Under the pieces are notes generated by a model, which had not been told where the DNA came from, searched no databases, and was given only the letters and a program-made list of their open reading frames with translations. From Carposina sasakii (Eukaryota > Arthropoda > Insecta > Lepidoptera > Carposinidae): 64,000 bases of DNA. Below, in pieces: positions 44,701 through 58,500 of this stretch. Position 1 is the first letter of the stretch, and the number at the start of each line of letters is the position of its first letter. The stretch covers positions 5,580,001 to 5,644,000 of the forward strand of contig CP053170.1 of assembly GCA_014607495.2 (NCBI GenBank), in the 5' to 3' direction. The position numbers were made by a program, and so were the translations under genes.

Positions 44701-45126
44701 ACAGCGCAATGTAGTCGTCCGGCCGTAGAAGATGATGATGATGATGAGGACAGCATATACGAAGATATTGAGAAGAATACCAGCAACTTTGACATAATAG
44801 AACAGATTCTAAGTAAAACTGAAAACGAAAGAAGAGCCAGTGTTCTTGCGGTAGCTAACTCGATAGCTTTAGATTTGAGAAATATAAGATACTCGCCCAG
44901 ATTACCGGCTACTCATAACATACTCGAGTATTGGGCCGGTGCAGAAAATATTTGTCCAAATTTATCTAAGTTGGCGTTTGTTGTATTGGCGAGCCCAGCG
45001 TCTCTTGTTTCGAGAGAGAAGTTACATAAAGCATTGAATCACATCACTTCGTCGGACTTTCAGGACTTTGGTGATGAAGGTATTGATGACATGGTCATGT
45101 TGAGAATCAACCAAGATCTGATTTAG
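41794..45126 (+). CDS. Gene B: hAT-transposase-derived BED-finger protein
   Basis: Two exons, 41794-41892 (donor GTTAGT) and 43363-45126, phase 0, give 620 aa. A BED zinc finger is completed across the intron: CTIC in exon 1, then LKNHVSTKH in exon 2 (residues about 25-52). The middle resembles the hAT RNase-H-like fold, and the C-terminus (ILEYWAGAENICPNLSKL ... ASPASLVSREKLHKAL, about 550-600) is the hAT dimerisation region. An acidic stretch EDDDDDEDSIYED lies near residue 480. The frame is free of stops and frameshifts and I saw no hAT terminal inverted repeats at its edges. Inference: a domesticated ZBED-type protein binding DNA in the nucleus, as known for DREF and ZBED1. An autonomous but end-eroded transposon is the alternative. 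I did not establish which acidic catalytic residues survive. Confidence 0.8.
42250..42420 (-). repeat. Repeat shared with 52270-52440
   Basis: Reverse complement of the other copy: ACTAGCGCCATCATCC, ACGGTGAAACGCAC and CTGATTTCGGAAC. It lies in the gene B intron. Confidence 0.6.
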
Positions 45127-45154
45127 GTAATTGTTGGTGAATTTGTTATTGTCT

Positions 45155-45160
45155 AATAAA
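45155..45160 (+). terminator. Poly(A) signal of gene B
   Basis: AATAAA 29 bp after the stop codon. Confidence 0.6.
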
Positions 45161-48100
45161 GTTTATGTATTTAAAATTTCCTTATTTTTTTTTAAAATCA
45201 TGTCTACCCTGTAAAATGATGATGTTGATGTTGGTTTTTAAGAGGGCGTACAAAGGTAAATTGTTGATTTTCAATTTGATATGTAAACTCGATACTCGTG
45301 GGTCGGTAACAAGCTACATAATGGTTAGATTTTTTTATACTTAGTATAAGTACTTAGATGTTAGAACATATTAGTATGAAACTGGCCGGGGAGTGAAAAC
45401 ACGATAATTTAATATTTTATACGTAAAAAAATAAGTGGGCACAAACATTGGGTTTGCTGGAAGAAATCTCTTAAAGAGATAAGCTCGCCTTTAGTTTTCT
45501 ACTTTTATTTATTTTATTATATGGAAAATTTATCATTTATAATATAACACTCCAAAGAGCAGAGCTGATTGATCGAAGATTGAAATAGAGCACTTTTAAG
45601 TCAAAAATTCTAACGAACTGCGTTAAATCTGTCTCCTGGACTACTAACCTAAAATGATTTTTAAACAAAGCAAACCTTATTTAAGATTAAAATAATCAGT
45701 TGTTTTTTGTAATTTATATGATATATTATTAGTTTACATGTAAAAAAATACGCATGGCTTATGAAATACTATTGCTTAATTTGTCTCCAAGACAACTATT
45801 GACTCATACGCAACTGAACTTTTCAATAAAACAGAAAATAGTGATAATTCCAACACAATACTAACTATGTGTAAAATTTATTTTGAATTGTAAATTGATC
45901 TGCAAAAGTTTCATGAACCAATTATGTTTTAAGAGCGGGTATAATGCTAGAAATGTCCAGTATTTGTAATACTGTTAAAAGATCCTTTTTGTCATTTGGA
46001 CAACGAATTAACAACTGATAAATTACAATAAAATTAAGAGCATTTTATTAATAGGTTTGTTAATGTCAATATTAATGGAAAATACACAATTGCAACAAAT
46101 ATTTTAAATAGAAATTTTACAATAGATCAGGGACAGGGTAAGGTTGCCGTCATACAAATAGAAGTTGATCGATCCTTGTACACTCTCTGTGTAACCCTGT
46201 GGTTTAACCATGTTAAGTCACTAGGTACCTACATTGTCTAATATTTGTGTGTAGGTACAATAAAGAATACAAGAAACATTGCATAACTTACTGAAAAATA
46301 TCGCAATCCTCTATCAGATAGCGGAGGGGATAGTCATAATAGCTTTTTTAAAAATAGAATTTTAAAAAGTCTGTGAGATGATTTACGCTGCCAGCTGCGT
46401 GACGCTCACCCTTACTGGGAAACGCTATCCTAACCGGGTCAAGCAAGATCATGCATGACTTATTGAATTTTATTAAAGTAGCGCCCAAACCAGTAGAAAT
46501 TTTATGAATATCTGTATCTCCTAAACGGTTTCAGACTTACTAAAAGAAACCATAGTAACAGCACGATTTGTGAAAAGTAAACATTTATTACACTAGCTGA
46601 CAGTTAAAGTTGATATACCTACTGGTACAGTTGATACACTGTGGCATGCTACGTCAACATACTAATAGGTACGTAGCGCGTGACCCCTACCATTTGTCTG
46701 CGTCGTCGTCGTCGTCGCGTCTCGTGTCGTTGACTCGCAATAGGTACTCGCATAAACTCTCTCGTACGACGACGAGTTGTACATAGTAAGTAGGTAGTAC
46801 GTACGTACACAAAAATGTATCACGGTTTTTTTTATTAAGATGGTACCTACCTTTTCCCGTATCTTCTGTACAAAAAACAATATGAGGAATATACTGATTT
46901 CCATTTTTGACATTAAAATGTAGGTATTCTAGATGTGCTTCAGTACTTGCGAGTTTCCTATAGTAAGGGTCAAACACTTCTTTTTCCTTATCAGTTTATC
47001 ACACTCGGAGTGTCTGAGTTACGTATGCGTTATTTTAATTAATTTAATTTAATATAATGAACCATTGTCTATTTACGCATGTAATAATACCTAAATTAAC
47101 TTTTGTAAAAAATATAGAATAAAATAAGCCTACCCACCTAGACAGAGTAGGGTCTGTAAGTAAAGGCACAGATATGATAGGTAAAGGTCAAGGATTAGAA
47201 AAAATAGTGATAGCTCCCTACGAACACATACCTACAAACACGAATCTACGAAAGAATCATATAATAAGTATAATAATGGGTTGGTTTTTGTTTACGTCCT
47301 TCATCCTCTAACTCCAGATACGAAATGCAACGAAATTCTACGAACAAATCGATCGATTTCACTGACAATCTGCCACTCTATCTCGTTCTATACAGTAAAC
47401 ACTGCTCACTCCAATGCTATTTGATAATGCTAAGTGAGACAGCAGTATTCTCTTTCGCACTTGTAGGAATCGAACAAGTTGTGCCCGGCTGCCGCCAGGG
47501 CGCCCCAAGATCGTATTTCGCCATTTTGTTTTAGAACGCCAACGTGTGCACGACCATTGCACGACTCGGTACGTTTACAGAAAATTGGTTTTATAATGTT
47601 CTGTGCTAGTGAATAACTTGTGATTTGTTTAGAAAACATTACAGTGAATGCGTATTATGTATTAATCTATGATTAGTGAATGTATATATGATACAAGGTA
47701 ATTATGAAAAACCTTATTCAGGTCCAGCGTAACCAGTTTTTGGTCAATTTCTCCGTGACGTTCGTACGCTGTGAACGTCTTGTAGAGTTAGCTTTCTATC
47801 TATGTTATTGATGGTGTGTTATTATAAAATAAGCGTTGTATTTTATTGTCTTTTTAGGCGTTTATTGTGTAGGTTGACCAACCTAGAAAATGTTTTCATT
47901 TTTGGGTTATGGATTTATATCAATATAACCATAACCCAAAAATTTATAAAAAAAATTAATATTTTTTTATTTATCTCCAAGGAATTGCAAAGGAAAGGTA
48001 TGTCCATCTATACAGTTATTGATGATAACGAATAGGAACGTCGATAAAATCCCCAAAAATGAGTTACGTTCTATTGCTAACAAAATAACCTTTAATAAAT

Positions 48101-48674
48101 ACAATTAACGAAATAATCCAAGTGTAACTTTTGAAATAGTAATTAAAAGAAACATTTGTTTACACGTACAGTAAATGGCAAATAAAAACCAAATCAAAAT
48201 GCCATTATACCATCTGTTCAAGGATTTTTTTAGCTACTGTGCTTTTTTATCGAGTTAATTAGTATTAGATAAAAAAATATAAAAAACTTATTTTAAATTA
48301 CTATTTATTTTATAAAGAGGTTAGCATATTCTGATTTTAAAATATATCAATATAATTATGCGTCTGCGCGGCCGCTACAGCATGTGGGTAAGTACATGGA
48401 TTTAAAATATTGCGAATAATAATATAGCAGGCGCGAGCGGAGTGAGCACGAAAAAGTTCTCGTTCGTCAGTGGTGGCAGGTAATAACTTGAGGTGGCCAA
48501 AAATAGCATTTTTCGTCGTTTATGTTTTGGGACCCCAAGAGATACAATTTAAAAATTTACAGTAAGATATTTTTCATTATTTCATTCTGAAATGTGACAA
48601 TGTTGGATTTTTGGAATATAGGTACCTATTTCGGGAAAGATTATAATACTGGTGGCATACTGGTGGGGTTAATT
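45161..48674. other. Intergenic, no gene recognised
   Basis: AT-rich. A CGTCGTCGTCGTCGCGTCTCG microsatellite-like patch lies near 46700. Overlapping short frames at 47325-47639 on both strands have no recognisable similarity. I see no supported gene. Confidence 0.4.
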
Positions 48675-49632
48675 ATTAAAGTTGCCAGTTTTAGGGGGAT
48701 CAAAAAATGAAAAATTTGGAATTGTACTTTTATTAATGAAGTTTGACACAACATTTATTTATCCTATTAAAATTTCATCGTATTGCGCGTATTTCAAGCT
48801 AAATTACAATCGTCTATATGCAGGTGACTCAAAGAAATTAAAAAAAAATTGTTAATAATATTTTTCAAGAAAAGTGCACAATTTCAGCACGTAATTTTTT
48901 ATATTAATAATTACTCACTATTCTATCTACAGAAAATCAATCAGCACCATACCTCGTGGAGAACTAAAGATATTTGCTATTTCATATGGCAGTACCTAAG
49001 TGCCTGTTAAAAACTAACAGCAAAGATCATTTTTGTTGATTTGCTCAGCAATAACTTGAAAGTATTATTATAGTTATTTAAGTATCACCAAACCGATGAG
49101 ATTTTCCTGCGTATTCCCTAGTCCCCATCATGGCGGGCTGTTGTTAGAGTCGACAAAACCTGATAATCACTTGTGGTAGAAACACGCTATGTATGCTATG
49201 GCGAGATCTGTCTGAGTGGAGATACCGAACCTTTTTTGTTTCTACTGCAAAGAATTTCAAAGAATATGAACTTTGCTATTCGTTTTTATTAGGCACCTTA
49301 GGTACTGACATATCAAATAGCAAATATCTTCAGTTCTCCACAAGGTATGATGCTGATTTTTTTTCAGTACATAGACATAATAGTAAGTAATTATTAGTAT
49401 AAATTACGAGCTGAAAGGGTGAACTTTTCTTGAAAAAAATTATTAAATAAAATTTGATTTTTTAAAAATTTCTTTGAATCACCTGCATATAGATAATTGT
49501 AATTTAGCTTGAAATACGCGCAATGCGATGAAATTTTATGGCATCAATGAATTTTGTGTCAAACTTCATTAATAAAATTACAATTCTAAATTTTTCATTT
49601 TCCGACCCCCCAAAAACTGGCAACTTTATTCA
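48675..49632. mobile_element. Foldback element of about 1 kb
   Basis: The left arm (about 48675-48935: AAAGTTGCCAGTTTT, TGAAAAATTTGGAATTGTA, AATGAAGTTTGACACAA, CGCGTATTTCAAGCTAAAT) recurs in reverse complement at about 49390-49632. Arms are diverged with indels. No protein is encoded; the short frames inside are chance. Confidence 0.65.
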
Positions 49633-50069
49633 TTTTTTTCTCGGAAATTATCAACAATTGATAGGTAGTTTGTTTTAGCAAATTGTTTCTCTCGTCGAAC
49701 TACGTCGATATACGGGATCAGCTAGAGATGTCCATTTTTCGGGGATTTTGGAACACCTGTGCAATACATAGTATTAACTCTACGTGTTCTTGCGACTTCT
49801 GATAGCCGTAAATATGTAGGCATATTGTATTTTATTGTTTCAGTAGTCGCTTTTCGGACATGACTCAAAAGAAATATGAAAAAAGTTAAACTCTATAATA
49901 CAAATGATCATATATTTTCTTACTTCTATTTTTGTCGTTTCGAAAATAAACTAAATGTCTTAATTAAAACTGTGGGTAGATGGTACTTAATGATCAGTAT
50001 CAAAATCATTTATCACACTATAGTATTGTGCCAGGCGGATTTCTAATATCCCATCCTGACGATCCGTTT

Positions 50070-50271
50070 TTGAGGGATTTTCTGACAACTATTAAAAGTA
50101 AAAAAATTGTACAAATCACCTGGATAGATGGCGTGAGCGCATCACCATCCCGAAATTCTGATTTTTCATTGAACACGTACAGGGGTAGGTGAAGGGCAGA
50201 GCTGCTAGGGAAGGTAATGCGCTCACGCCATCTATTTTTGAGTTATTTTAACTTGTCAGAAAATCCCTCAT
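50070..50271. mobile_element. Hairpin MITE of about 200 bp
   Basis: Ends TGAGGGATTTTCTGACAA and TTGTCAGAAAATCCCTCA are perfect inverted repeats. A second inner pair is AGATGGCGTGAGCGCAT and its complement. Confidence 0.75.
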
Positions 50272-52269
50272 TGTATCTACAAATTTAATTTAAAAACGAA
50301 ACGTAGTCTGGATGCTAAAACCAAAACGAGCCGTGTGGATGCAAATTCGTAAATTTTTTGACCCAGTCTCCATGCAAACACCGCCGCCGCCGCCGCGCCC
50401 TGCTAAGCGGTTGTGTCAGTACTCAACTACTGCATAGGACTTGTAAAATCTTTTTTTTTATTTGTCCCCTGAACGTGACCCTTATTATGAAAAATTATTT
50501 ATTTATTTTGGGTTTTAGGTCATCTAGTCATCGTATCGTGTGGATGGACGTCAGATTGTTCGTTGAAACAGATTGTAATGTGAAAACGGATCGTCTGGAT
50601 GGGGTTTAAAAGAATAATGACTAACTAACTTAACTACAACCGGTTACTAAATATCAAGTATTTTGTATCTTGCGACCGTAGACCAATCGGAAACCAGTGA
50701 TCGGTCTCTAAAAGTAGAAAAACAACTACGCGACCGATTCTAAGGATCCTTTGTTGTAACCTGTCGGTATGGAGCACTGTCTTTATGACTAGGATATTAA
50801 TACCAAATGTCATGTTTGATAGTAATTGGGGCTAAGGATTGTGGGCGAAAGGGGGCAACCGTTTTTACACTCACTAGCTGGCGCCACTATCTTGACTTAT
50901 GTCCCCTAGCTGGGGCAGAGGGCATCCACAGATCTCCGCCAGAAGAACTTTTTAAATCATAGCTATTATATGTATAGTAGAACAAGCGGTTCGTATCACA
51001 AGCCATTTTGCAAGTTTGAAATGTGGAAACACTACAACCTGTCAAAAGTTCAGTTGAATATTAGTTCAAAGGTTTTGATACTATTTGTAGGTCGCTCCGC
51101 TCTGCAAAAAAAATTGTTTATCTGCTATAAGTAGATTTGAGAAAACATCGAAGCGAAAACATAGCAGAATGCACTACGGGCAAGTGAGGTTGACTTTGGG
51201 TCATAAAATTATAAGGTAGTCTACTCACAGCAGCACATGTATATTTATTTATTTAATCTAAAGCAAGTTTAGTTTATATGATTAAAGTGAATCATAATAC
51301 TAATGTAATGCACGTAACATTAAATTTTAATGTTAAAATGAAAATGTTTAAATTATGCTATAGAATAATTAAAGTATCAAATACTTTTTTCAGAGTATCT
51401 TCAGAGTTAACATCTACTACAATTTTTTTAAATTTCCTTCGGTTTTCTTGTATAACGTTTCGCTTGTTCTACTAGAAATATTACTTTGGTTAGGTACACA
51501 TACATTTATATTTTTTAGTGCATATAAGACAAATAATTGAAAAATAGAGATAAACTAATATTAGAATAACCTATCGCTACACCAGTGCCACTTGAAACTC
51601 GCGCCCATTGCGATCAGTAGCATGATACAACCAGACTGATGTTTAACGAATCTGTAAAGGTTTCATGTTTTGCCATTTGGCTACAGAACCCTAAAAATGT
51701 AGGAACGAAGCGTCTTAATATATGAAGCACGGCGTGGCGTTCATTTGTGCATGTGCAATAAAGAATAAGAATTTATTAATTAATTGATTAAAGTTTAATC
51801 AATAGAATTATTATGAAATTAAGCTAATTTACGATTTTTGCTTCATATTTTTATACCATAGAATAATAAGTCCCAGAACCCGTGATCACGCACATTTTTG
51901 AAGCAACTTTTAGTCGGTCAAATTGACCTAGTTGAATTTTATTTCTCCCCTTTATGAGTCATATTCAACATATTTTTGGGCATATGGGCAATTTTTTACA
52001 ACCTATATACTATATTAAAACTCTAAAAAGTGATAATATTTATCGATTTGGCAACAATTTTCGGGTTAGAAGTGCCGAAGATGCGAGATTTTTGCCTCGT
52101 TTTTTGCTTCACTGCCCGGCATACATTTGTCATTGATGACTCCTTCTGGAGACTATATATTCTATGTTTTTACATACTTAGTAGTTAGGTATCTATTTTT
52201 AAATCGTTGATATTTTTATACATATAAATTACTTGACTACTGCCATCTACCGAGGAAGCATGAAATTAT
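50272..52269. other. Intergenic upstream of gene C
   Basis: No gene is supported. A GCCGCCGCCGCCGCG patch sits near 50383. Confidence 0.4.
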
Positions 52270-52440
52270 TATGTTCAGTTTTGACTAGAGTGCGTTTCAC
52301 CGTATACATAGTTCCGATGGATGATGGCGCTAGTTACTATGTGTATGACGTCATTTTCTGTTTCACTGCATCGTCACTGCATACCAAAATGTTAGTTCCG
52401 AAATCAGGCATATCGGAACTATTCTATGAAATGGACAATA
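52270..52440 (+). repeat. Repeat shared with 42250-42420
   Basis: Contains GTGCGTTTCACCGTATACAT, GGATGATGGCGCTAGTTACT and TTAGTTCCGAAATCAG, matching the gene B intron copy in inverse orientation. Confidence 0.6.
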
Positions 52441-52542
52441 TGAGAATGTGTTCTGCTGGTTTATTTGATTGAACAATAACTCGGCTCTTGGGTAAGGCAT
52501 AGATGGCGCTGTTACTAAAAAATAATAAAAACATTTTTCTAG

Positions 52543-52558
52543 CTCCAAAATGGCGGCG
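52543..52558 (+). promoter_or_regulatory. YY1/Pho-like motif at the start codon of gene C
   Basis: CTCCAAAATGGCGGCG surrounds the ATG. It resembles the AAGATGGCGGC element bound by YY1-type factors at promoter-proximal initiation sites, and doubles as the translation start. This is motif resemblance only. Confidence 0.3.
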
Positions 52559-55500
52559 TTAGATAAATTCAAACGGCGCTTGATTCATTCCGTCGCCCGT
52601 TTGATTCACCCGGAGAGGGTGCCAGACCATGTAATGTGGGATACTCTCAGAAGAGAAACTAATACCGAGTGCAAACCCCTATGGTAAGTTTCCTATACCA
52701 CCTTTCACTCGACTGCGTGACGGAAAGGAGTGTAATTTTTGTGTGTGTTTCCTTTTATTCGACTGCGTGACGCAAAGGAGAGTAATGTAATGTGTGTTTA
52801 CCAGTCACGTAGGGGCTTGTTCCCAAACACGACTATATTGTTCTTCTTTTCCCACCGGATCCATGAAATTTGTAAAATATATTTTAAAAATTTCATATAC
52901 GAGTTCCCAACGGGTCCACGATATTTATCCAAAGTAGAATCAGCAAAAACGATACAAGAGAGTTTGTGCTATTTGTATATTAAGTCTATTTTACTGTAAG
53001 ATTGAGATGATTTACTACCTATGATTATACCAAAACTGTGTTATTTTTAAGCTTAGGTCAGTCAGCAGACGACAAGGACCATGGACGGTCAGTGTAAGAT
53101 TGAGATGATTTTTGTGATGTTCCGAAACTGTGATTTTAATGCTAAAGGCATTTTAATCATTATAAGCCTATTTTAGTGCAAAGAGACAGTCTGACATTCA
53201 GTTCATTTAAACTAAACTATTATCTGTCTTTTCTTTCATAATAAATTGACCCAGGTTTTCCTGCTGATCGTACCAGACATTCTCATGGACCCGCTGGGAA
53301 AGAAAATGTTTATTATTTTTCAATATCGTGGACCTGTTGGGAATTCTATTGTTTTCAAAAAATTTAACTTCATACTATATGAACTTAAATTTTTTGAAAA
53401 CAATTGAGTCGTGGACCTTTGGGAACAAGCCCACGTAGGGCTGTATTGTTGGTAGGTATGTTCCTTTGTAGCACTACAGAAACTATAGAACAAACCAAGA
53501 AGCCTATCTTATTAGAGAATTCTTGGTCCAAATTTATATACGCAGATTTTCATGATTCTTTGTTCTTATGTCAATCGATCCTATACGAGTGACACCCGAT
53601 CCTACGTAACTTTGCCGTATTTTACCCGCCAACTTCTTATATCTATGCTACTTACTATTGGCTTTTACTTACAATACTTACCTAGCTATTAATTTTTCTT
53701 TTTAAGTCACAAGTATGTACGTCGTCGTAGATATAATGTATACCTGTAACGGGTGCATAGCGTCATAGAAAGATTACTTTAACTCCTTTTGACTTATAAT
53801 CTCTACTGGGGATCCACTCATAAAGACATTATATTCTCTATCAAGATAGCAGCCAGCGTCATCTCTATCCTCCAGCGCCAGTGGATTTGACATTTAAAAG
53901 TGAGACATCTCGCTCTCACCAAATCTACCTATGTATTTTCTATTTACATATAATAAAATTGTAACGTCTGTATGTTTGTGCACGCTAATCTCAGAAACGG
54001 CTGCTGAACTGATTTCGATGCAGTTTTCAGGAATATATTGTGACTTGACATTCTTTTTATCCCGGGAAAATGTTTTTATCCCGGATAATTTCGACATTTT
54101 GTTTTTTCTGCAGTCCAAGCGGACGGAGTCGCGGGCGTCCACTAGTTCATCTTACGGGCGATAGGCTATATGAGATTTAGGTACGGGTCAATCCTCGATA
54201 TCATGTTTGATACATATCTTACGGAAAATTTGTCGCGTAAATTATTGGTCGCGTAACAGATAGGACAGGACAGACAAATAAACATTCAACCTTTTACATT
54301 CAACCTATGATGCGTTAGTACGTTTGCCAAGTAGGTAGATCCCTGGAGATACAGTCGACGCGTCTTCCGTCAGATATGTACCGATACGTAAAATATGCTT
54401 TTTCATACCGGAAAATGTCTTACATCGCCGGTCTTTTGTGCTTTAAATATGTTGAGATCCATGGTCTTTCTTCAGGCAGCGAATGCGATCGTTGACCCTC
54501 AAGAAGTTGAACCGGCTCCTGCTAGCCGACGACCTATCGGAGAACATCGTCACCGTCGCCAGGATGTCCATGACCGACTGGCTATTCTTCGATCTGGTGC
54601 TGGTGCATGAGAATGTCGATTTCACCACCACCACGGTGAGTTTTTGAATGGGACAACTTAATAGGCAATAAGTAGGACCTATGTTAATAAAGTTAATGCT
54701 GTCATGTCACTATCTTGGTCAAGTACTTATTAGAGACAGACAGTATCAACTTTATTCTTCAGGTAGGCTATGTGACCATTGGAAAAATCGGCCCTAAATA
54801 ACTGAATAACCAATGTCCTGTAATGTAACCGTGGCTGTGCGATCTCTTTTATGATCATGCAGTTCTGGCTACCGTATTTCGGGAACACTGCCGTGTGTAT
54901 AGGTACTAATGTACAATATACAGGATGTAACAGAAGGAGTATGTTAAGCGAAAAACTAAGTATGTATAGGTAAATAACTCACTATAAGCTTATTCCTCTA
55001 TGATATAAGGTAAATGTAAATTTTTCCATATAGTATGATGGTGAATCCCTTAACTCAGGCATGTTCATACAATCTTGAAAAATTAACATGTGATTTCGAG
55101 TCTCAAAATTTGGGAACAGGTTCTCTGTACTGGACTATTTTCATAGCATTTCGCTTAACATGCCCCTTCTGTTACACCTGTATAGACATTTTTCAAGATT
55201 AAAAGTACCTAGCCTATGTCGTTTCTCAGCCATTTAAATAAGTTCAGTAGTTTTGGTGTGAAAAGGTAACTTTCGAATTTTTAACATTGATGAGATTTCC
55301 ATTTGGCAGATACTTATAAATGTTGTTTCTAGGATGGGTCACCAGGCCCTGGTGACGAATGCCGGCCCCTCCTGGAGTTGTTCTCTCTGGTGCAGCAGTA
55401 CAAGCTAGAGGATGCCAGAGGAGAGGACCTGGTCAATGGCTGGGCATGCGCCACTTTACAGTATAATAGTGTGTAAGTTCAATTTAAACACATGTCATTC

Positions 55501-58500
55501 TAATTAATAGGTGCCGTTATTCCCAAAGATATCTGAAGATAACTTATAAATAAATAAATTTGGGATCAGGGCGTTAACCGGTTAATTTTGGAATTTTAAT
55601 CATCGCAAGTATACAGGTGTTTTTTCGTTGCCACCCTTAATGAAGGGTACGTACTCTACAGGGTGTAACAGAAAGGGTATGGCGCTATGTAAATAGCCCA
55701 CTATAAGGAACCTACCCACAAAATTTGAGGCTCGAAATCACTTGTTTATTTTTCCAGATAGTATGGAGAATTCCTAAACAAGCCAGGAATAGTCATACAA
55801 TCTTAAAAAATAAACATGTGATTTAGAGTCTGAAATTTTGGAAATAGGTTCTCTATAGTGGGCTATTTACATAGCTTTTCGATTAACATACCCTTTCTGT
55901 TACACCCTGTATACATCAAATAAAGTTATATAGTTTATGCCAAAAAAATACTGGGAAATGATGTACCTAATTTTTTTTTAAAGAAATTTTTAATTGCTTG
56001 ATTGTGCGAAATTTATAGTGTCCAGTGTTTATGCTAGTTTTTTCATAGACAGATATTAATTATTTGTCGTGAAAAATCTTGCTACTTGCGTCAATGTGCA
56101 TTTATGCAGAAAAACGCAGTCTATTTAGTCAACTTTGGACTCTAACATTTTGGAAACCAGACAGGTATGCTTCCATGGAGAAAAATGATCGTGGTGACGA
56201 TGGGGAGATTCCGTAGTTTTCGGGAACGTTGACGACCAAAAATCAGCCTGTACCTATATAAGGTCTATCCAAAATTAGTGATTGTCTTTTGACACGAAAC
56301 TAGATAGGTCAAAACATGGAGGTAATAAAAAATACCGGAGGTAGCCTTCAAGAACAAACATCTGTTATGTAGAAATGGCGGCGGTCTGTCATAATAGGGT
56401 TGCCTGCATTTATATGTGACGTGAAATTTACCCCATTTAAAAAAAAAAGACCTTTAGATACTATTTCTGGATCTATTCTCAAGAAGAAAAATCAGTTGGG
56501 AATAAATTTTTTGAAAGCTCTCGTGTTATTTCACAAAACTTTTGTATAGTATACGATTTCTAAATTATAAAAAATAATTTTAAAATGTGCCAAGAAAATC
56601 CTTTCTCATGGCGATTGTAGTTAGTGCAAGTGCCTGTTGTCGCAATTATGAGTTATGAGATCCGAGGGTCAGTGGAGGGTGTAGGGCCCGGTGGTGGGCG
56701 CACCCATAGTGAAATCCTTTCCGGTTTAATAGCAGTTTAGAACCTAGGTGTAACCGTTAATAGATATTTGAAAGATTAATATTAATATATTAATATACAT
56801 ATTGTAAATAAATATTTATATCGACTTAAATAGCAGTAGCTACCTACTACCAGAAAGTTCTAGAGTGGATACCACGTATCGGCAAACGCAAGCGTCCAAT
56901 CATGGTCATTTCTACACTGTCTTATTATTGTAATCCATTCTTTTTTCCACGCGTTATTTGCAGATGGGAATCTGTAAAATTTATCATAAAATTTTACTGT
57001 GACTTTTTTTCTAAATGTTATTTTACTTTGACATAGAAATTCTTAACCTTTTCTATCATAATTACAGAAATGTTTTCTTTGAGTTATAATTTTCATTTTC
57101 AGTTAGTACTAATTTCCCTACTTCTGGGGTAAAAATAACGTTTTCAATTTTAAAAACGATTAATAATTTTTATCTAAAAAGACTGCAATTGATATAAATA
57201 ATTACATTCTTACCTATGAAATGTTATCCCTTTACTTTTATTAATATAACTGCTATTGTTTCGACAGATTTTTACAACGCATGACGGCATTATTTATATT
57301 TTATTGCACTGCAAAAACGAACTTACAACATCAAACGTCAGTAGCCAAATGATGTCGACTGTCACACTTTGAAAAACAGTCATAATAGGGATGTCACACT
57401 TTTTGTTTAATAGGACTATCTCCGGGATTTTTTATTACCTCCATGGGTTAAAAGAAACAACTATGGGACCAACTCCGAAATATTGTAAAAAAAAATCTGC
57501 TGTTCCATACAATCTCGAATAAATTACTGCACTGAAATGTATGGCACAGTTGATTTTTTTTTCTCAATACATACTTCGGAGTTAGTCGCATAGTGAAATT
57601 TGTTTCTTTTTACCTAGGTACCTAGTTTTGTGTCAAATGATAATCACTAATTTTAAATAGACCTCATACAGGTGATTTTTGATCGTCAACGTTCCCAAAA
57701 ACTACGGAATCTCCTCATCATCACGAGCATTTTTCTCCATGGAAGCATACCTGGGAAGTGTCTGGTTTCCAAAATATTAGGGTCCAAAGTTTCTATTCTA
57801 TTTACTAAATTCTATTTACTAAATAGAATGCGTTTTTTTGCATAACTGCACATTGACGCGTGTAGCAAGGTTTTTTCACGAGAAATAAGTAATTATTATC
57901 TGTCCATGAAAAAACTAGCATAAACACTATAAATTTCGCCCGATCAAGTAATAAATTTTTATTTTCAAAAAAATTTACATAGTTTCCCAGCAATTTTTTT
58001 GGCATAAACTTACTTTATTTGATGTATAGAGTACGTACCCTTCGTTAAGGGTCGCAACGAAAAAACATCCTGTATAGTAGGGATAATGAGCATTTTATTA
58101 CTATTATTTAATTTAATATGAAATACTTGGGAATAAGGGATACGAATAAAGGTTTCAAATCAATGGGGGCCGCCACAACCAAGGGTGCATCTAGGATTTT
58201 TTTCTGGGTGGGGCACAAAGGGCAGATTTGACTATGAGTATACAGGATGATTTTTGGTCGTCAACGTTCCCGTAAACTACGGAATCTCCTCATCATCACG
58301 AGCATTTTTCTCCATGGAAGCATACCTGGGAAGTGTCTGGTTTCCAAAATATTAGGGTCCAAAGTTTCTATTCTATTTACTAAATTCTATTTACTAAATA
58401 GAATGCGTTTTTTTGCATAACTGCACATTGACGCGTGTAGCAAGGTTTTTTCACGAGAAATAAGTAATTATTATCTGTCCATGAAAAAACTAGCATAAAC

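Noticed and set aside
47325..47639. Overlapping short frames on both strands
   Set aside because: No recognisable similarity, no splice context and no codon pattern favouring one strand.
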